Notes: generated by a model from the letters alone, not told the origin. A stretch of 64,000 nt of DNA from Elephas maximus indicus (GCF_024166365.1 NC_064831.1:53383768-53447767), one strand, 5' to 3'; counted from the first letter of the stretch, positions 22,766-34,114 are shown. Translations and numbers: made by a program.

Positions 22766-24548
22766 TGCTGTTCATGATATTCAGGCTCACGTCACGCTCA
22801 TTCCAGCGTACCACACTGCCTTCCCGCCAGCCTACAGCGTGCTCGGCATGCCGGCTGGTGCCCAGCTGGAGTCAGTGGGAGGAGGTCTACCCGGCAGGCA
22901 GAGCTGCAGGACCACATGACCCTCAGGGTAATGATAAGTGATGGGGTGGTCCAGACAGGTTCAGGGTCAGAAAGATCCAGCAGGCAGCCAAAGGTAGGGT
23001 CTCATAAGTAAACAAATATTATCTTCGGCAGCGGTGAAAGTGGGGTTGTGGAGTGGTGGGGAGATGGGAAGATGAGTGTGTGTGGCCCAGACTGGCGCTG
23101 TGGGTCAGGCCCAACAGGCAGCAGGTAGCAAGGTCCCAGCTTGGTCTGTGTTTCAGGTGTGTTACCTGGGGAGAAGAGATGTTACCTGGACAGAAAGTAG
23201 AGCCTGGTTTTGAAGGGACCAGGGACCCAGGCAGGTACTGTAGGCAGAGACTGAAGACTGGGGAGTCAAGGACCAGGTCCTGTAACAGGGAATCTGAACT
23301 GAGACTCAATCCCAGGATCAAGGCAGAAGCCCAATAGCCAGAACCAGGATGTTTGATCTGAGCAGGACAAGTCACAGGGTAACCTAAATATGTCCCCTGG
23401 ATTCCTAAAACAGGGCTTCCTACAGCTAGAGACACGATTTGCCCCTGAATCTGGGGCAGGCCAAAGCTACAATGAGTGTCAAATGCCCCAGCAATGGGGA
23501 CTGACTGGTCATTACTGAGACCAGTGCCTGTCCAGGTTTTTTGCACTGCAACATACATGATCAATGACAGCTACAGGTAAACACACACCTGTAGAAGGAT
23601 TTAAGGTTAGACACACTTCTGTGTCATCTATAATGCTACCTCCTTTCCTATTATACAAGAAAGTGCATAAGGAAGTGACTAAGAGAGAACATCATTTCAG
23701 GGATAACCATAAATTGGCTCCACTTAATTTTATCATTAGCAAAATATTACCTGTTTGCATGTCTGATTTCCATAGGCCAGTGAGATGGAGCTACCTGGGT
23801 GGGCGCCCCCAGTCAGACCTTTCCTGTGCAACCAGGATCCCTGGCTTAGCCTCTCCCTCTCTGCCAGCCCCACCTACTTAGCCAAGGCTACTTGGGTTTC
23901 AGGTAGCAGATACATCTGAGCGAAAGCGGAGCGTGTACTGGATGTGGGCCAGGGCAGGAAAGGTAGCCGGGCCTTACCGGGGTCAGAACAAAGCCCTGAG
24001 AGGCCACTGGGAATCCAGACAGCTATTCTCTCCCCACTCTCCTTTTTCCCTAGGGGGTGACCTGGTTTCCCATCCCGGACACTGTTTCAGTCTCCTCTCT
24101 CTGTAGCCCAGTTTTCCTCCCTCACAGGGCACAGAGTGAAATGGTCACACCAGCCCCTGTTATTTGCTCTCCTAGTTCAAGGGCCAGTAGTGACTGACCA
24201 GAAGGCCTGTGTCCCAATTCCAAATGCTCTGGAGAAAGAACATGGTTGTCTCAGCTCAGGGTAGACAGAGTGTCTACCCTAGTCATCTGTGATCGGGGAC
24301 CTTGGGGTGACAGTGACTCCTGGGTCCCTGTAGGGGCCTGGGGAGCAGCTTTTAGGAAAGGGGGCATAGGCTGAACAGAAACCCCATGAGGTGCCTGCTC
24401 CCTCTACACTACTGTCACTGCTGCCTTTGGCACAGCTGCTGGCGGCCCTAAGTCCTCCGGCTGCCTCACTGTTGCTTTGCCTTCTGCCTGAAACACTGCA
24501 CATTAACCGGATATAGTTTGTCAACTGAAACCATTTTTTCCATAACCC
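22766..24548. other. Unassigned intergenic sequence
   Basis: About 1.8 kb with no recognised gene or repeat. The 181-codon minus frame at 23019-23564 shows no domain and is treated as chance. Confidence 0.4.
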
Positions 24549-24704
24549 AAAAAAGCCCAAACCCATTGCTGTTAAGTCCATTCCAACTCATAGCGACCCT
24601 ATAGGACAGAGCAGAACTGCCGCATATCATCCAAGGAGCTCCTGGTGGATTCCAACTGCTGACATCTCGGTTAGCAGCCCAACTCTTAACCACTACGTTG
24701 CGTC
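24549..24704 (-). mobile_element. AfroSINE (short form), minus
   Basis: 'aaaaaagcccaaacccattgctgttaag...cttaaccactacgttgcg'. Confidence 0.92.
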
Positions 24705-25139
24705 TGCAACAAAAACACCTTTTCATGTAGAATAATCTGATCTGAAGACCCCATGTGGATAAGAGCAACCGTTTTAAACTGAAGACATACAACGTACATG
24801 GAATGAGTCAATTTACAAAGATTTACATCCCCTAACAGTGTATTTTACAGCCACCAAAATCACTGTGCATAATGCACAAGTAATTAATTTGCAAAGTGCT
24901 ATTTTACACAACGCTCATACTATGTCTGAATGCAAACGATCTTATTCATACTTCTTCAAGTGGCCAAAGAATAAAATCTGAAATTAGGGTCTAAAAGCAG
25001 ACAATCTGGAGGTTCTGGGCTAAGTGGGTTCCTGCTTCAGGCTAACAGTGTGGCACTGAGGCAACTATAGGGCTGGTTGTTAAATCAGGAGGCTGTACTC
25101 TTAAGCTCTGAGAACTGCCAAGACTCCTTCCTCTACAGT
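24705..25139. other. Unassigned intergenic sequence
   Basis: Nothing recognised; perhaps a degraded MIR at 25000-25090. Confidence 0.35.
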
Positions 25140-25400
25140 CTCTAATGATGGTGATAATGGTGTCACCTGAGCATTTATTTTGTCCCAGCCACTGTGCTAG
25201 GCACTTTGCATGGATTATCTCATTTAATCTTTACAATATCTCTATGGGGCAGATAGTATTATTATCCCCATTTTACAGATGCGAGAACTAAGGAACAGAG
25301 CTGGTTAAGTATATTTTCCAAGATCTCATGAATGGTAACTTAGAGAGCCAAGACACAAAGCTAGGTCTGGCTAAAGCTGAAGACCTTTTGATCTTAACCA
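25140..25400 (+). mobile_element. MIR SINE, nearly full length
   Basis: 'gagcatttattttgtcccagccactgtgctaggcactttgcatgg' then 'ttattatccccattttacagatgcgagaactaagg': textbook MIR. Confidence 0.92.
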
Positions 25401-25499
25401 ATAAGATACACTTATATCTCCCAAGTAAGAATATTTTTAAAAAAATACTTGAAAATGAAATTGTCTAATGGACATCAGCACTTCCTATCATTTTCATCA

Positions 25500-25612
25500 G
25501 AAGCCTTGGTGGCACAATGGTTAAACACTCTGCTATCAACTGAAAGGTCAGCTATTCGAACCCAGCAGCAACTCCGCAGCAGAAAGACCTAGCGATCTGT
25601 TCCCATAAAGAT
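25500..25612 (+). mobile_element. AfroSINE (long form), left half
   Basis: Head 'aagccttggtggcacaatgg' to 'cccataaagatt'. The element is cut here by the RTE and resumes at 27588. Confidence 0.9.
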
Positions 25613-27587
25613 TGTTGTTGTTGTTGTTAGGTGCCGTCGAGTTGGTTCCGACTCGTAGCGACCCTATGCACAACAGAACAAAACACTGCCCCGTCCTGAG
25701 CCATCTTCACAATCGTTGTTATGCTTGAGCTCATTGTTGCAGCCACTGTGTCAATCCACCTCATTGAGGGTCTTCCTCTTTTCCGCTGACCCTGTACTCT
25801 GCCAAGCATGATGTTCTTCTCCAGGGACTCATCCCTCCTGACAACATGTCCAAAGTATGTAAGATGCAGTCTCGCCATCCTTGCTTCTATGGAGCATTCT
25901 CATTGTACTTTTTCCAAGGCAGATTTGTTCGTTCTTTTGGCAGCCCATGGTATATTCAATATTCTTCGCCAACACCATAATTCAAAGGAGCCAATACTTC
26001 TTTGGTCTTCCTTATTCATTGTCCAGCTTTCGCATGCATATGATGTGATTGAAAATACCATGGCTTGGGTCAGGCGCACCTTAGTCTTCAAGGTGACACC
26101 TTTGCTCTTCAGCACTTTGAAGAGGTCCTTTGCAGCAGATTTACCCAATGCAACGTGTCTTTTGATTTCTCAACTGCTGCTTCCATGGCTGTTGCTTGTG
26201 GATCCAAGTAAAATGAAATCCTTGAAAACTTCAATCCTTTCTCCGTTTATCATAATGTTGCTCATTGGTCCAGTTGTGAGGATTTTTGTTTTCTTTATGT
26301 TGAGGTGCAATCCAGACTGAAGGCTGTGGTCTTTGATCTTCATTAATAAGTGCTTCAAGTCCTCTTCACTTTCAGCAAGCAGGGTTGTGTCATCTGCATA
26401 ACGCAGGTTGTTAATGAGTCTTCCTCCAATCCTGATGCCCCATTCTTCTTCATATAGTCCAGCTTCTCGGATTATTTGCTCAGCATACAGATTGAATAGG
26501 TATGGCGACAGAGTACAACCCTGGCGCACACCTTTCCTGACTTTAAACCAATCGGTATCCTCTTGTTCTGTCCGAACAACTGCCTCTTGATCTATGTAAA
26601 GGTTCCTCATGAGCACAATTAAGTGTTCTGGAATTCCCATTCCTCACAGTGTTATCCACAGTTTGTTATGATCCACACAGTCGAATGCCTTTGCATAGTC
26701 AATAAAACACAGGTAAACATCCTTCTGGTATTCTCTGCTTTCAGCCAGAATCCATCTGACATCAGCAACGATATGCCTGGTTCCACGTCCTCTTCTGAAA
26801 CCGGCCTGAATTGCTGGCAGTTCCCTGTCGATATACTGCTGCAGCCGTTTTTGAATGACCTTCAGCAAAATTTTGCTTGCATGTGATATTAACGATATTG
26901 TTCTATAATTTCCACATTCGGCTGGATCACTTTTCTTGGGAATAGGCATAAATATGGATCTCTTCCAGTCAGTTGGCCAGGAAGCTGTCTTCCATATTTC
27001 TTGGCATAGACGAGTGAGCACCTCCAGCACTGCATCTGTTTGTTGAAACATCTCAATTGATATTCCATCAATTCCTGGAGCCTTGTTTTTTGCCAATGCC
27101 TTCAGAGCATCTTGGACTTCTTCCTTCAGTACCATTGGTTCCTGATCATATGCTACCTCTTGAAATGGTTGAACGTTGACAAATTCTTTTTGGCATAATG
27201 ACTCTGTGTATTCCTTCCATCTTCTTTTGATGCTTCCTGCGTCGTTTAGTATTTTCGCCATAGAACCCTTCACTATCGCGACTCGGGGCTTGAATTTTTT
27301 CTTCAATTGTTTCAGCTTGAGAAATGCCAAGCATGTTCTTCCCTTTTGGTTTTCCATCTCCAGTTCTTTGCACATGTCATTATAATACTTTGTCTTCTCG
27401 AGTCGCCCTTTGAAATCTTCTGAAATCTTTTACTTCATCAATTCTTCCTTTTGCTTTAGCTGCTCGACATTTGAGAGTAAGTTTCAGAGTCTCCTCTGAC
27501 ATCCATTTTGGTCTTTTCTTTCCTGTCTTTTCAATGACCTCTTGCTTTCTTTATGGATGATATCCCTGACATCATTCCACAACTTGC
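25613..27587 (-). mobile_element. RTE LINE, 5' truncated, inside an AfroSINE
   Basis: 1.97 kb on the minus strand, with its 3' (CAA)n tail at 25613-25628. It is truncated in the linker before the reverse transcriptase. It is very close in sequence to the copy at 35355. No clear target duplication joins the two SINE halves. Confidence 0.93.
25627..27540 (-). pseudogene. RTE reverse transcriptase, three stops
   Basis: Long pieces: 27375-26644 ('FIDYAKAFDCVDHNKLWITL'), 26640-26170 (YADD at 26400-26389) and 26148-25900, with the tail at 25878-25627. The breaks at about 26641 and 26167 are TGA where the related copies have CGA (Arg), the pattern of CpG decay. The third, near 25897, is TGA where the 35355 copy has CAA. 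Only a few lesions, so this is a fairly young copy. The endonuclease is missing because of the 5' truncation. Confidence 0.92.
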
Positions 27588-27675
27588 CTAGAAAACCCTA
27601 TGGGGCAGCTCTACTCTGTCACATGGAGTCGCTCTGAGTCGAAATTGATTTGATGGCACTCAACGACAGTTGTTT
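27588..27675 (+). mobile_element. AfroSINE, right half
   Basis: 'cctagaaaaccctatggggcag...gtcgctctgagtcgaaattg'. It completes the copy interrupted at 25612. Confidence 0.88.
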
Positions 27676-28000
27676 TCCTCACTCAAGTCTTTTCACTTTC
27701 CACATATTTGAACAAGTATTTTTTTGTTTTTTTTAAGGAAGGCTCTGATGTCATGGGGAATGTTAAAATGATTAAGACCCTCCCAGGGTTTCCAAGGAGC
27801 TCCAGACTATCTAATGTTAGGGAGGAGGTTGTATAAAAATAATTCCAACCCAGAGCTGGCTACAATGTATCGTTTGAGAAACACCATGGCTCCAGGAGAT
27901 GAAGGGAAGGAGTGAGCATGTCCAATAAATGTGCAAGAGCTATGACTTGCTGCATGTAAATGTTAGTAGGGGAACTGTGTGAAGGAGACAGAAACCCCAT
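27676..28000. other. Unassigned intergenic sequence
   Basis: Nothing recognised. It ends with the first copy of the 'gttagctaaa' target sequence (28001). Confidence 0.4.
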
Positions 28001-28010
28001 GTTAGCTAAA

Positions 28011-28170
28011 AAAACAAACTCATTGCCGTCGCATCGATTCTGACTCAGCCACCCTATAGGACAGAGTAGAACTGACACCATAGGGTTTCTAAGGAGTGGC
28101 TGGTGGAGTTGAACTGCTGACCTTTTGGTTAGCAGCTGAGCTCTTAACCACTGTGCCACCAGGCCTCCAC
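28011..28170 (-). mobile_element. AfroSINE (short form), minus; first of a same-site pair
   Basis: Flanked on both sides by 'gttagctaaa' (28001-28010 and 28171-28180), a perfect 10-bp target duplication. Confidence 0.96.
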
Positions 28171-28180
28171 GTTAGCTAAA

Positions 28181-28340
28181 ACCAGAACCTGTTGATGTCG
28201 AGTTGATTCTGACTCATAGTGACCCCAGAGGACAGAGTACAACTGCCCCAAAGGGTTTCCAAGGACCAGCTGGTGGATTCAAACCGCTGACATTCTGGTT
28301 AGCAGCCAAGCCCCTAGCCACTGCTCCACCAGGGCTCTGT
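28181..28340 (-). mobile_element. AfroSINE (short form), minus; second of a same-site pair
   Basis: Flanked by the same 10-bp target (28171-28180 and 28341-28350). It differs from its neighbour at many positions, so it is a separate insertion rather than a recent tandem duplication. Confidence 0.96.
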
Positions 28341-28350
28341 GTTAGCTAAA

Positions 28351-29015
28351 GTAACGAACAATTCCCAGATGTGATCCTCAGCAGGACCAGTATGACTTCT
28401 GGTAAATCCTATAGCCATGTCTTCAAGTGAGCCAGGGAATATGACCCTTGAGAGTAAGACTCAAGACTTTAAAGAAAGGAATGGATTCTAGAAATGGATT
28501 CCTTGTTGCTTATTTTCAGTAAACACAGTCCCTGAAGAAAACAACACCAACACGAACTGTCAGCCAGCAAACCGAGGCAGGGACAATAGGGAAAGGCACA
28601 GGGGAGATCATCAGAAAGAACTGTCCCCTCAGTGTGACACTTAAGATCCCAAGGATCTTTCCAGAACAGTCCCAGGGATAACGGGTACACTTTGTTCTTT
28701 GTACTTTGCTTGGAGAAACCAGTCCATCACCTGCCACCAGCCGGACCCAGTGGATCTTCGCACTGCCTGCCTGTCCAGAAATCTGAGCTGTGCTCTGATT
28801 ACTCGCTCTTCACCTCACTCCTATTACCAAACCCTTCTCTGTGCAGGTAACATGAGCCCTGCCCAGCGCTGCTTTTCTGAACCCTGAAAGTCCACAGCAG
28901 TCTGTGAACAGGACTTATAAGCTTAACTAAGGCAGTGGAAAGCAGGATGCACTCCAGGCTCTGCTGACTTTGGATGAAACAGTGCTGCTTTTCATTTATA
29001 CACGACTTGACATTA
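28351..29015. other. Unassigned intergenic sequence
   Basis: No recognised gene or repeat. Confidence 0.4.
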
Positions 29016-29168
29016 CAAAGCCCATCACGATCATTAATTACACCTGCCACTAGATGCCCTCTGAGGTAGGGCTGAATTATCCTGCTCATTTTACAGCTGA
29101 CAAAACAGATAGGAAGGCTTAGGGATTTGCTGAAGTGGTGTTCAATCAAGGAAGCCTGGCCTGATTCC
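29016..29168 (+). mobile_element. MIR SINE fragment
   Basis: 'gaattatcctgctcattttacagctgacaaaacagatagg' follows the MIR core and downstream part. Confidence 0.6.
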
Positions 29169-29359
29169 CTTTCTAGTTAATTCTTCTTTGCCTGGAAGAG
29201 GCCTTCAGAGTACCTAGCTCTTAACTCCAAGCAGCTTAAGGAAGTCATCTGGGTAGAAGAGCTTAGCAGGAAACCAGCAGCCATCTAGACCAGAACATAT
29301 GTGATACTTGCATTATTTGAAAACAGCCATGTCATATATTTCTGGTTCTCTATGTATAC

Positions 29360-29388
29360 TACACACACACACACACACACACACACAG
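29360..29388. repeat. (CA)n microsatellite
   Basis: Pure CA run. Confidence 0.97.
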
Positions 29389-30154
29389 CTCACAAATCCA
29401 CAAGTACAACTTGCACACACAGTTTCTCCTGTCAGGCCAGGGAGCAGGGCCAGGAGGTTGGGAGTAGTTGGAACATTGCTTGGCAACAATGCTACATGTG
29501 ACTGGTGACAAAGCAGTGTACCCTCTACCTGCACTGATCTTTTATGTTTAAACTTTAAATAAATTCAGAATCAGTCTGTTCCAAGAACAACTCTAGTTCC
29601 ACATTTGTGGGACCTGGGGCAAGGGGAAAAATGGAGGCCCACAAGCCATATGTGAAAATTTTTTAAAAATTACAGTTGAAGCTAACAAACTAGTCTCCTA
29701 CCTTGACAAATATACCTTTATAATGACCCAGAAAGTAGGCTTGAAATTAGAATATTCTGGCCCGTCAGAACCGTACACCAGAATGTGGTGGCTCAGGGAG
29801 AGCCATTCTGGCCCAAGGCTGCTCCCCTTCTTTCCCACCCCCAGGCCTGTCCTGCATCATGAAGGGACTTACACACATACGTGTAGATCCCAGCACACAT
29901 GTCCAGGCTCTGGCCACACACCCAGTCCCTCTTGGCCGCTGTTGCACCTACAATGCCACACCAATGGTGCAGTCCACCGTTGGAAGGACCGGCCAGGGGA
30001 AAAGACCCCCACCAGTCCTGGAAGCAGGGCCTTTGTCAGGGAATTCTGGGTTCTGGGTGCCTGGAGTGTGATCGAGAAGAGGCATGGTTCTGAGTAAATC
30101 CATTTGGCCTATGGACCTCTGGCCCCAGGGGAAAAAGTGACCAGAGGAGGGCAA
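29389..30154. other. Unassigned intergenic sequence
   Basis: GC-moderate with a few open frames (to 124 codons) but no domain, and none is conserved that I know of. Confidence 0.4.
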
Positions 30155-30161
30155 GGTAGCC

Positions 30162-30306
30162 GCTGCTGTCAAATTGATTCCATCTCATAGTAATCCCATA
30201 GGAAGAATAGAACTGCCCTATACAGTTTCCCAGGAGTGGCTGATGGATTCGAACTGCCGACCTCTTGGTTAGCAGCCGTAGCTCTTAACCTCTATACCAC
30301 CAGGGC
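30162..30306 (-). mobile_element. AfroSINE (short form), minus
   Basis: 'gctgctgtcaaattgattcc...ctctataccaccagggc', with a likely target duplication 'gggcaagg(g)tag' at both ends. Confidence 0.93.
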
Positions 30307-30925
30307 AAGGGTAGGGCTCTCTAAATAGGGGGGCTCAGAGGAGGTGCCCCTCTTGGCACGATTTAAGAGCAAATGATATGTGACCAAATAAAAAATAAGC
30401 CAGATGTTCCGCCCAAACAATAAATAGGCCGGAAGTGCAAGTTAATAAGTAGAGTCTATACAAACCTGGATACCATAAATAATTTCTGCCTCAACTGTAA
30501 ACACAGAGACATGAGCTGTCTTAAGTGTCTTATCTGCTGCCTCCGACAAATAGCTTACTTATTCTGGGAAGTAGATATAAGGGCCAGAAACCAAGTGAAT
30601 ATGCTCTGTAATTAAATATTTCACTGGAAAGGTTGAACTGCCATGAGAAAGCCAGATATCAAAATTCTAGATAGTGATCTTCGGTGGCCACTAGCACTGT
30701 CGCCCCCAAAATGGTTGACGTGGAAGGAAGAAGAAAAGCAGCACTCCCAGGACCACTGGGCATGTGCTGCCTTGCTGTTTCCGGAGAGTCCCTGGGTCAG
30801 ACAAGGTTGTGAGGAGCTGTAGGACAAAACAGACACTGAGGTCCACATCATTTGCCTCATCAAAAACCTAGGCTAGAGTCAGGGTCATGATCTCAGTCCT
30901 GGATTGTGACACAAAGAGGTTAAAA
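30307..30925. other. Unassigned intergenic sequence
   Basis: No recognised gene or repeat. Confidence 0.4.
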
Positions 30926-31200
30926 TCATGAGTTTCCTCAACAAGTTAAATACCGAATTACCATATGACCCAGGAATTTCACTCTTGGGTATACACCCAA
31001 AAGACTTGAAACACGAGACTCAGATACTTGACCACCAACGTTCATTGCGACATTATTCACAACAGCCAAGTGTCCATCAACAGATGAATAGATAAACAAA
31101 ATGTGGAACGGACATATGTGGGATTTATGATTAGCTTTACTCAAAGAATGTTGTCTTTGTCCTAGGTTCCTGAAAGACAGCCTCTAAAATCTTAGAATTG
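30926..31200 (+). mobile_element. L1 ORF2 3'-region fragment, sense
   Basis: 'ttaccatatgacccaggaat', 'ttgggtatacacccaaaaga', 'ccaagtgtccatcaacagatg', 'gataaacaaaatgtgg': classic L1 ORF2 3' end, many stops. Confidence 0.85.
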
Positions 31201-31299
31201 GAACAAATTTTATGTTATATATATTTTATCACAATAAAAATATGAGTTTTCTTATTGTTAACCTGGATCTCAATTTTGTTTCAATTAATTATTACTACA

Positions 31300-32050
31300 C
31301 TTCATTTTTTTATTGTGGTGAAAATGTCTAACACAAAACATTCACCGATTCAACAATTTCTACACATAAAACTCAGTGCCGTTGGTTACATTCTTCATGG
31401 TGTATGACCATTATCGCTATCCTTTTCCAAATTAGTCCACCACTATTTAACATAAAGTGAGTCCCCCCTAAGCAAAAACATCCCCTTTCCCCTCCCTCCC
31501 GCCCGGGTAACCACTAATAGTTTGTGGTTTCTTTGTATTCGCTTATTTCGCGTAAGTGAGATCATACAATATTTGCCTTTCACAGTTTACTTATTTCAGT
31601 CAGTATGATGTTTTCAGGGTTCATCCATGTTGCATCAAGCCTGCATTTATCTTTACGGCAGAATAAGATTCTATCCTGTGCATACCACATTGCGATTGTC
31701 CATTCCTCTGTTGATGGACATTTCAGTTGTTTCCACCTTTGGACTATTGTGACCATTGTGACCATTGTGAAAGTGCCGCAATGAACATGTTGTACAGGTT
31801 TATGTTTGCGTTCCTGCTTTCACTTCTCCTGGGTACATACCTAAGATTGGGATTGCTAGGTCATACGGTAGTTCTAAGCTCAGCTTTTTGAGGAAATGCC
31901 AAACTGTTTTCCACAGTGGTGTACCATTTTAACATTCCCACCACCAATGGATGAGGGTTCTAGTTTCTCGTTGTTTTTCCCTTTTTTGATTACTGCCGTT
32001 CTAATGGGATTGAAGTGGTAGCTTATTGTGGTTTTGATTTGCATCCCCCT
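31300..32050 (-). mobile_element. L1 fragment, antisense, interrupted by SINEs
   Basis: 'gttacattcttcatggtgtatgacc', 'catccatgttgcatcaagcc' and 'gtggttttgatttgcatcccc' are antisense L1. It continues after the SINE cluster at 32590 ('atgatgttgaacac'). Confidence 0.82.
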
Positions 32051-32060
32051 AATGGCTGAT

Positions 32061-32235
32061 GGAAACCCTGGTGGTGTAGTGGTTAACTGCTACAGCTGCT
32101 AACCAAAGGGTTGGCAGTTCGAATCCGCCAGGCGCTCTTTGGAAACTCTATGGGGCAGTTCTACCCTGTCCTATAGGATCGCTATGAGTCGGAATTGACT
32201 CGATGGCACTGGGTTTGTTTTTTTTTTTTTTTGGT
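32061..32235 (+). mobile_element. AfroSINE (short form), cluster member 1
   Basis: 'ggaaaccctggtggtgtagtgg' head to T-rich tail. Flanked by 'aatggctgatg' (32051-32061) and 'aatggttgatg' (32236-32246). Confidence 0.94.
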
Positions 32236-32245
32236 AATGGTTGAT

Positions 32246-32388
32246 GGGAGCCCTGGTGGTGAAGTGGTTAAGAGCTTGGCTGCTAACCAAAAGACTGTTT
32301 GAATCCACAAGCTGCTCCTTGAAAACTCTATGGGGGCAATTCTACCCTGTCCTATAGGGTTGCTATGAGTTGGAATTGACTCAATGGC
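32246..32388 (+). mobile_element. AfroSINE (short form), cluster member 2
   Basis: 'gggagccctggtggtgaagtgg' head through 'ttgctatgagttggaattgac'. The tail is lost where member 3 begins. Confidence 0.93.
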
Positions 32389-32391
32389 TAA

Positions 32392-32590
32392 TAAGGAGCC
32401 TTGGTGATGCAGCGGTTAAAGCGCTCGACTGCTAACCAAAAGCTCGGCAGTTCAAAACCACCAGCAGCTCCATGGGAGAAAGATGTGGTCGTCTGCTTCC
32501 ATAGAGATTTACAGCCTTGGAAACCTCGTGGGGTCACTAGGAGTCGGAATTGATTTCACAGCAGTGGGCTTTTTTTTTTTTTTTTTTTTA
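32392..32590 (+). mobile_element. AfroSINE (long form), cluster member 3
   Basis: Contains the long-form block 'gggagaaagatgtggtcgtc' and a T-rich tail. The L1 resumes right after it. Confidence 0.94.
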
Positions 32591-32603
32591 ACGGTTAATG
32601 ATG

Positions 32604-33283
32604 TTGAACACTGTTGACCATTTGAATATCCTCTTTGATGAATACTATATTTAATTTTGAGGAACATATAAAAAGTATTTTCATCATCAAATTCTCATGA
32701 CCAAAGGTGTAAATAAGGAAATGCTTAAAACGTGTATCTTTTGAACAGGACTGAATTCTGGATTCTTGAGTCAGGCAAGGCCTTTAATCCAACCTTCTCT
32801 GACAACGTTGTTCCTGATATATAAAAGATGCATGTCCTTAATGATCTTTGGCGGTTGGCTACATGAATTAATTTCCTTAAAAAAGTTTTGCTTTTAAAAA
32901 AGAGGTAAAAATACAGCCTGAATCAAAATGAAATAGTCGGTTCATACCATCAAGAGGTGATCACTTTTGTGACATGGGCAGCAAGTCCTCCTCTCGTCCC
33001 CTCAGTTCTGTCCCCCACAGATCCACCATTTGTTCAGAGTTACTCTACAAAGCCGGGAACGATTCATTTGCCCATACTGACCCCACTTCTGGTTGCTGCT
33101 TGATGACTTGGCCTGTCTGCTATTGCCTCTTGTCCTCCCACCAGTGTCCGGCTTCCTGAAAGCATCTCCGTAGCTTATCCCACCACAGTTCGTGTTCCCT
33201 TGTCTTGTAATTCATTCTCCTTGCCCATCCAGTTAAACTCAGTCGTGCATCCTAAGTAAGTGACTCCGCGCTGATCAACAAGA
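32604..33283. other. Unassigned intergenic sequence
   Basis: Left end may still be L1. No gene seen. Confidence 0.4.
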
Positions 33284-33378
33284 TTTTTTTTTTAATTGTG
33301 CTTTAAGTGGAAGTTTACAGCTCAAGTTAGTTTCTCATACAAAAATTTATACATACGTTGTTATGTGACCCTAGTTAA
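33284..33378 (-). mobile_element. L1 3'-UTR fragment, antisense
   Basis: T run followed by 'gtgctttaagtggaagtttac', matching 6670-6730. Confidence 0.6.
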
Positions 33379-33449
33379 ACAAGATCTTTTTGGAATGAGC
33401 CTGTCCTGCCATCTAGTGAGAAGCCTGGCTCTCTGGCAATGCCAGTGAC

Positions 33450-33826
33450 TACTGTTGTTATTAGCTGCCATTGGACAAGCTTCAAATCATGGCGACCTCA
33501 TGTACAGCAGAATAAAATGTTGCCAGGTCCTGCACCATCTTCATGATCATTGGTACGCTGGAGTCCGTTATTGTGGCCAATGTATATTTTGAGTCCCTTC
33601 CAACCTATGGGGCTCAGCTTCCAGCTCTATATTGGACAGTATTCTGTTGTGATCTATAAGGTTTTCACTGGCTAATATTCAGAAGTTCATCTTAGTCTAA
33701 AAGCTCCAGTGAAACCAGCCTACCATGGGAAGGCTTTTGAAATACCAGTAGCATAACTTCCAGCAGCATAGCAACATGCTAGCCACCACAGTACGACAAA
33801 CTGACAGATGAGTGGTGTTGATGACA
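33450..33826 (-). mobile_element. Internally deleted RTE derivative (5' + 3' ends only)
   Basis: The left ~150 bp match the 3' end of the full RTE (11750-11880). The rest match its extreme 5' region (about 14695-14955: 'ccttccaacct.tgggg', 'ttttcactggctaat', 'cagtacgacaaactgacag'). All coding sequence between is absent, so it could only move with borrowed enzyme. It is diverged, therefore old. Confidence 0.85.
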
Positions 33827-34114
33827 GCTAGTGAAACCCAGTGTCACTGATACCAAGCATTAGAACCTTCCATTTATTCAGAATTCTTAGGGAATGGAGT
33901 GTTATGATAAACTGGGTAATCTGCTTAATTATACATTACCAGTTTTGAAACATGTATAAACTAATTTTGAAAGAACTATAAACAAACATAACAGTGCATT
34001 ACTAGCATATAATAATTCTACCTAGTATTGTAATTATACATGTGTGTACCTGCCTCTCCTGAAAGACCACAGGCTACTTAGGGATGATCTGTACCACTTT
34101 CATCTTTATTCTCG
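33827..34114. other. Unassigned intergenic sequence
   Basis: AT-rich; nothing recognised. Confidence 0.4.
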
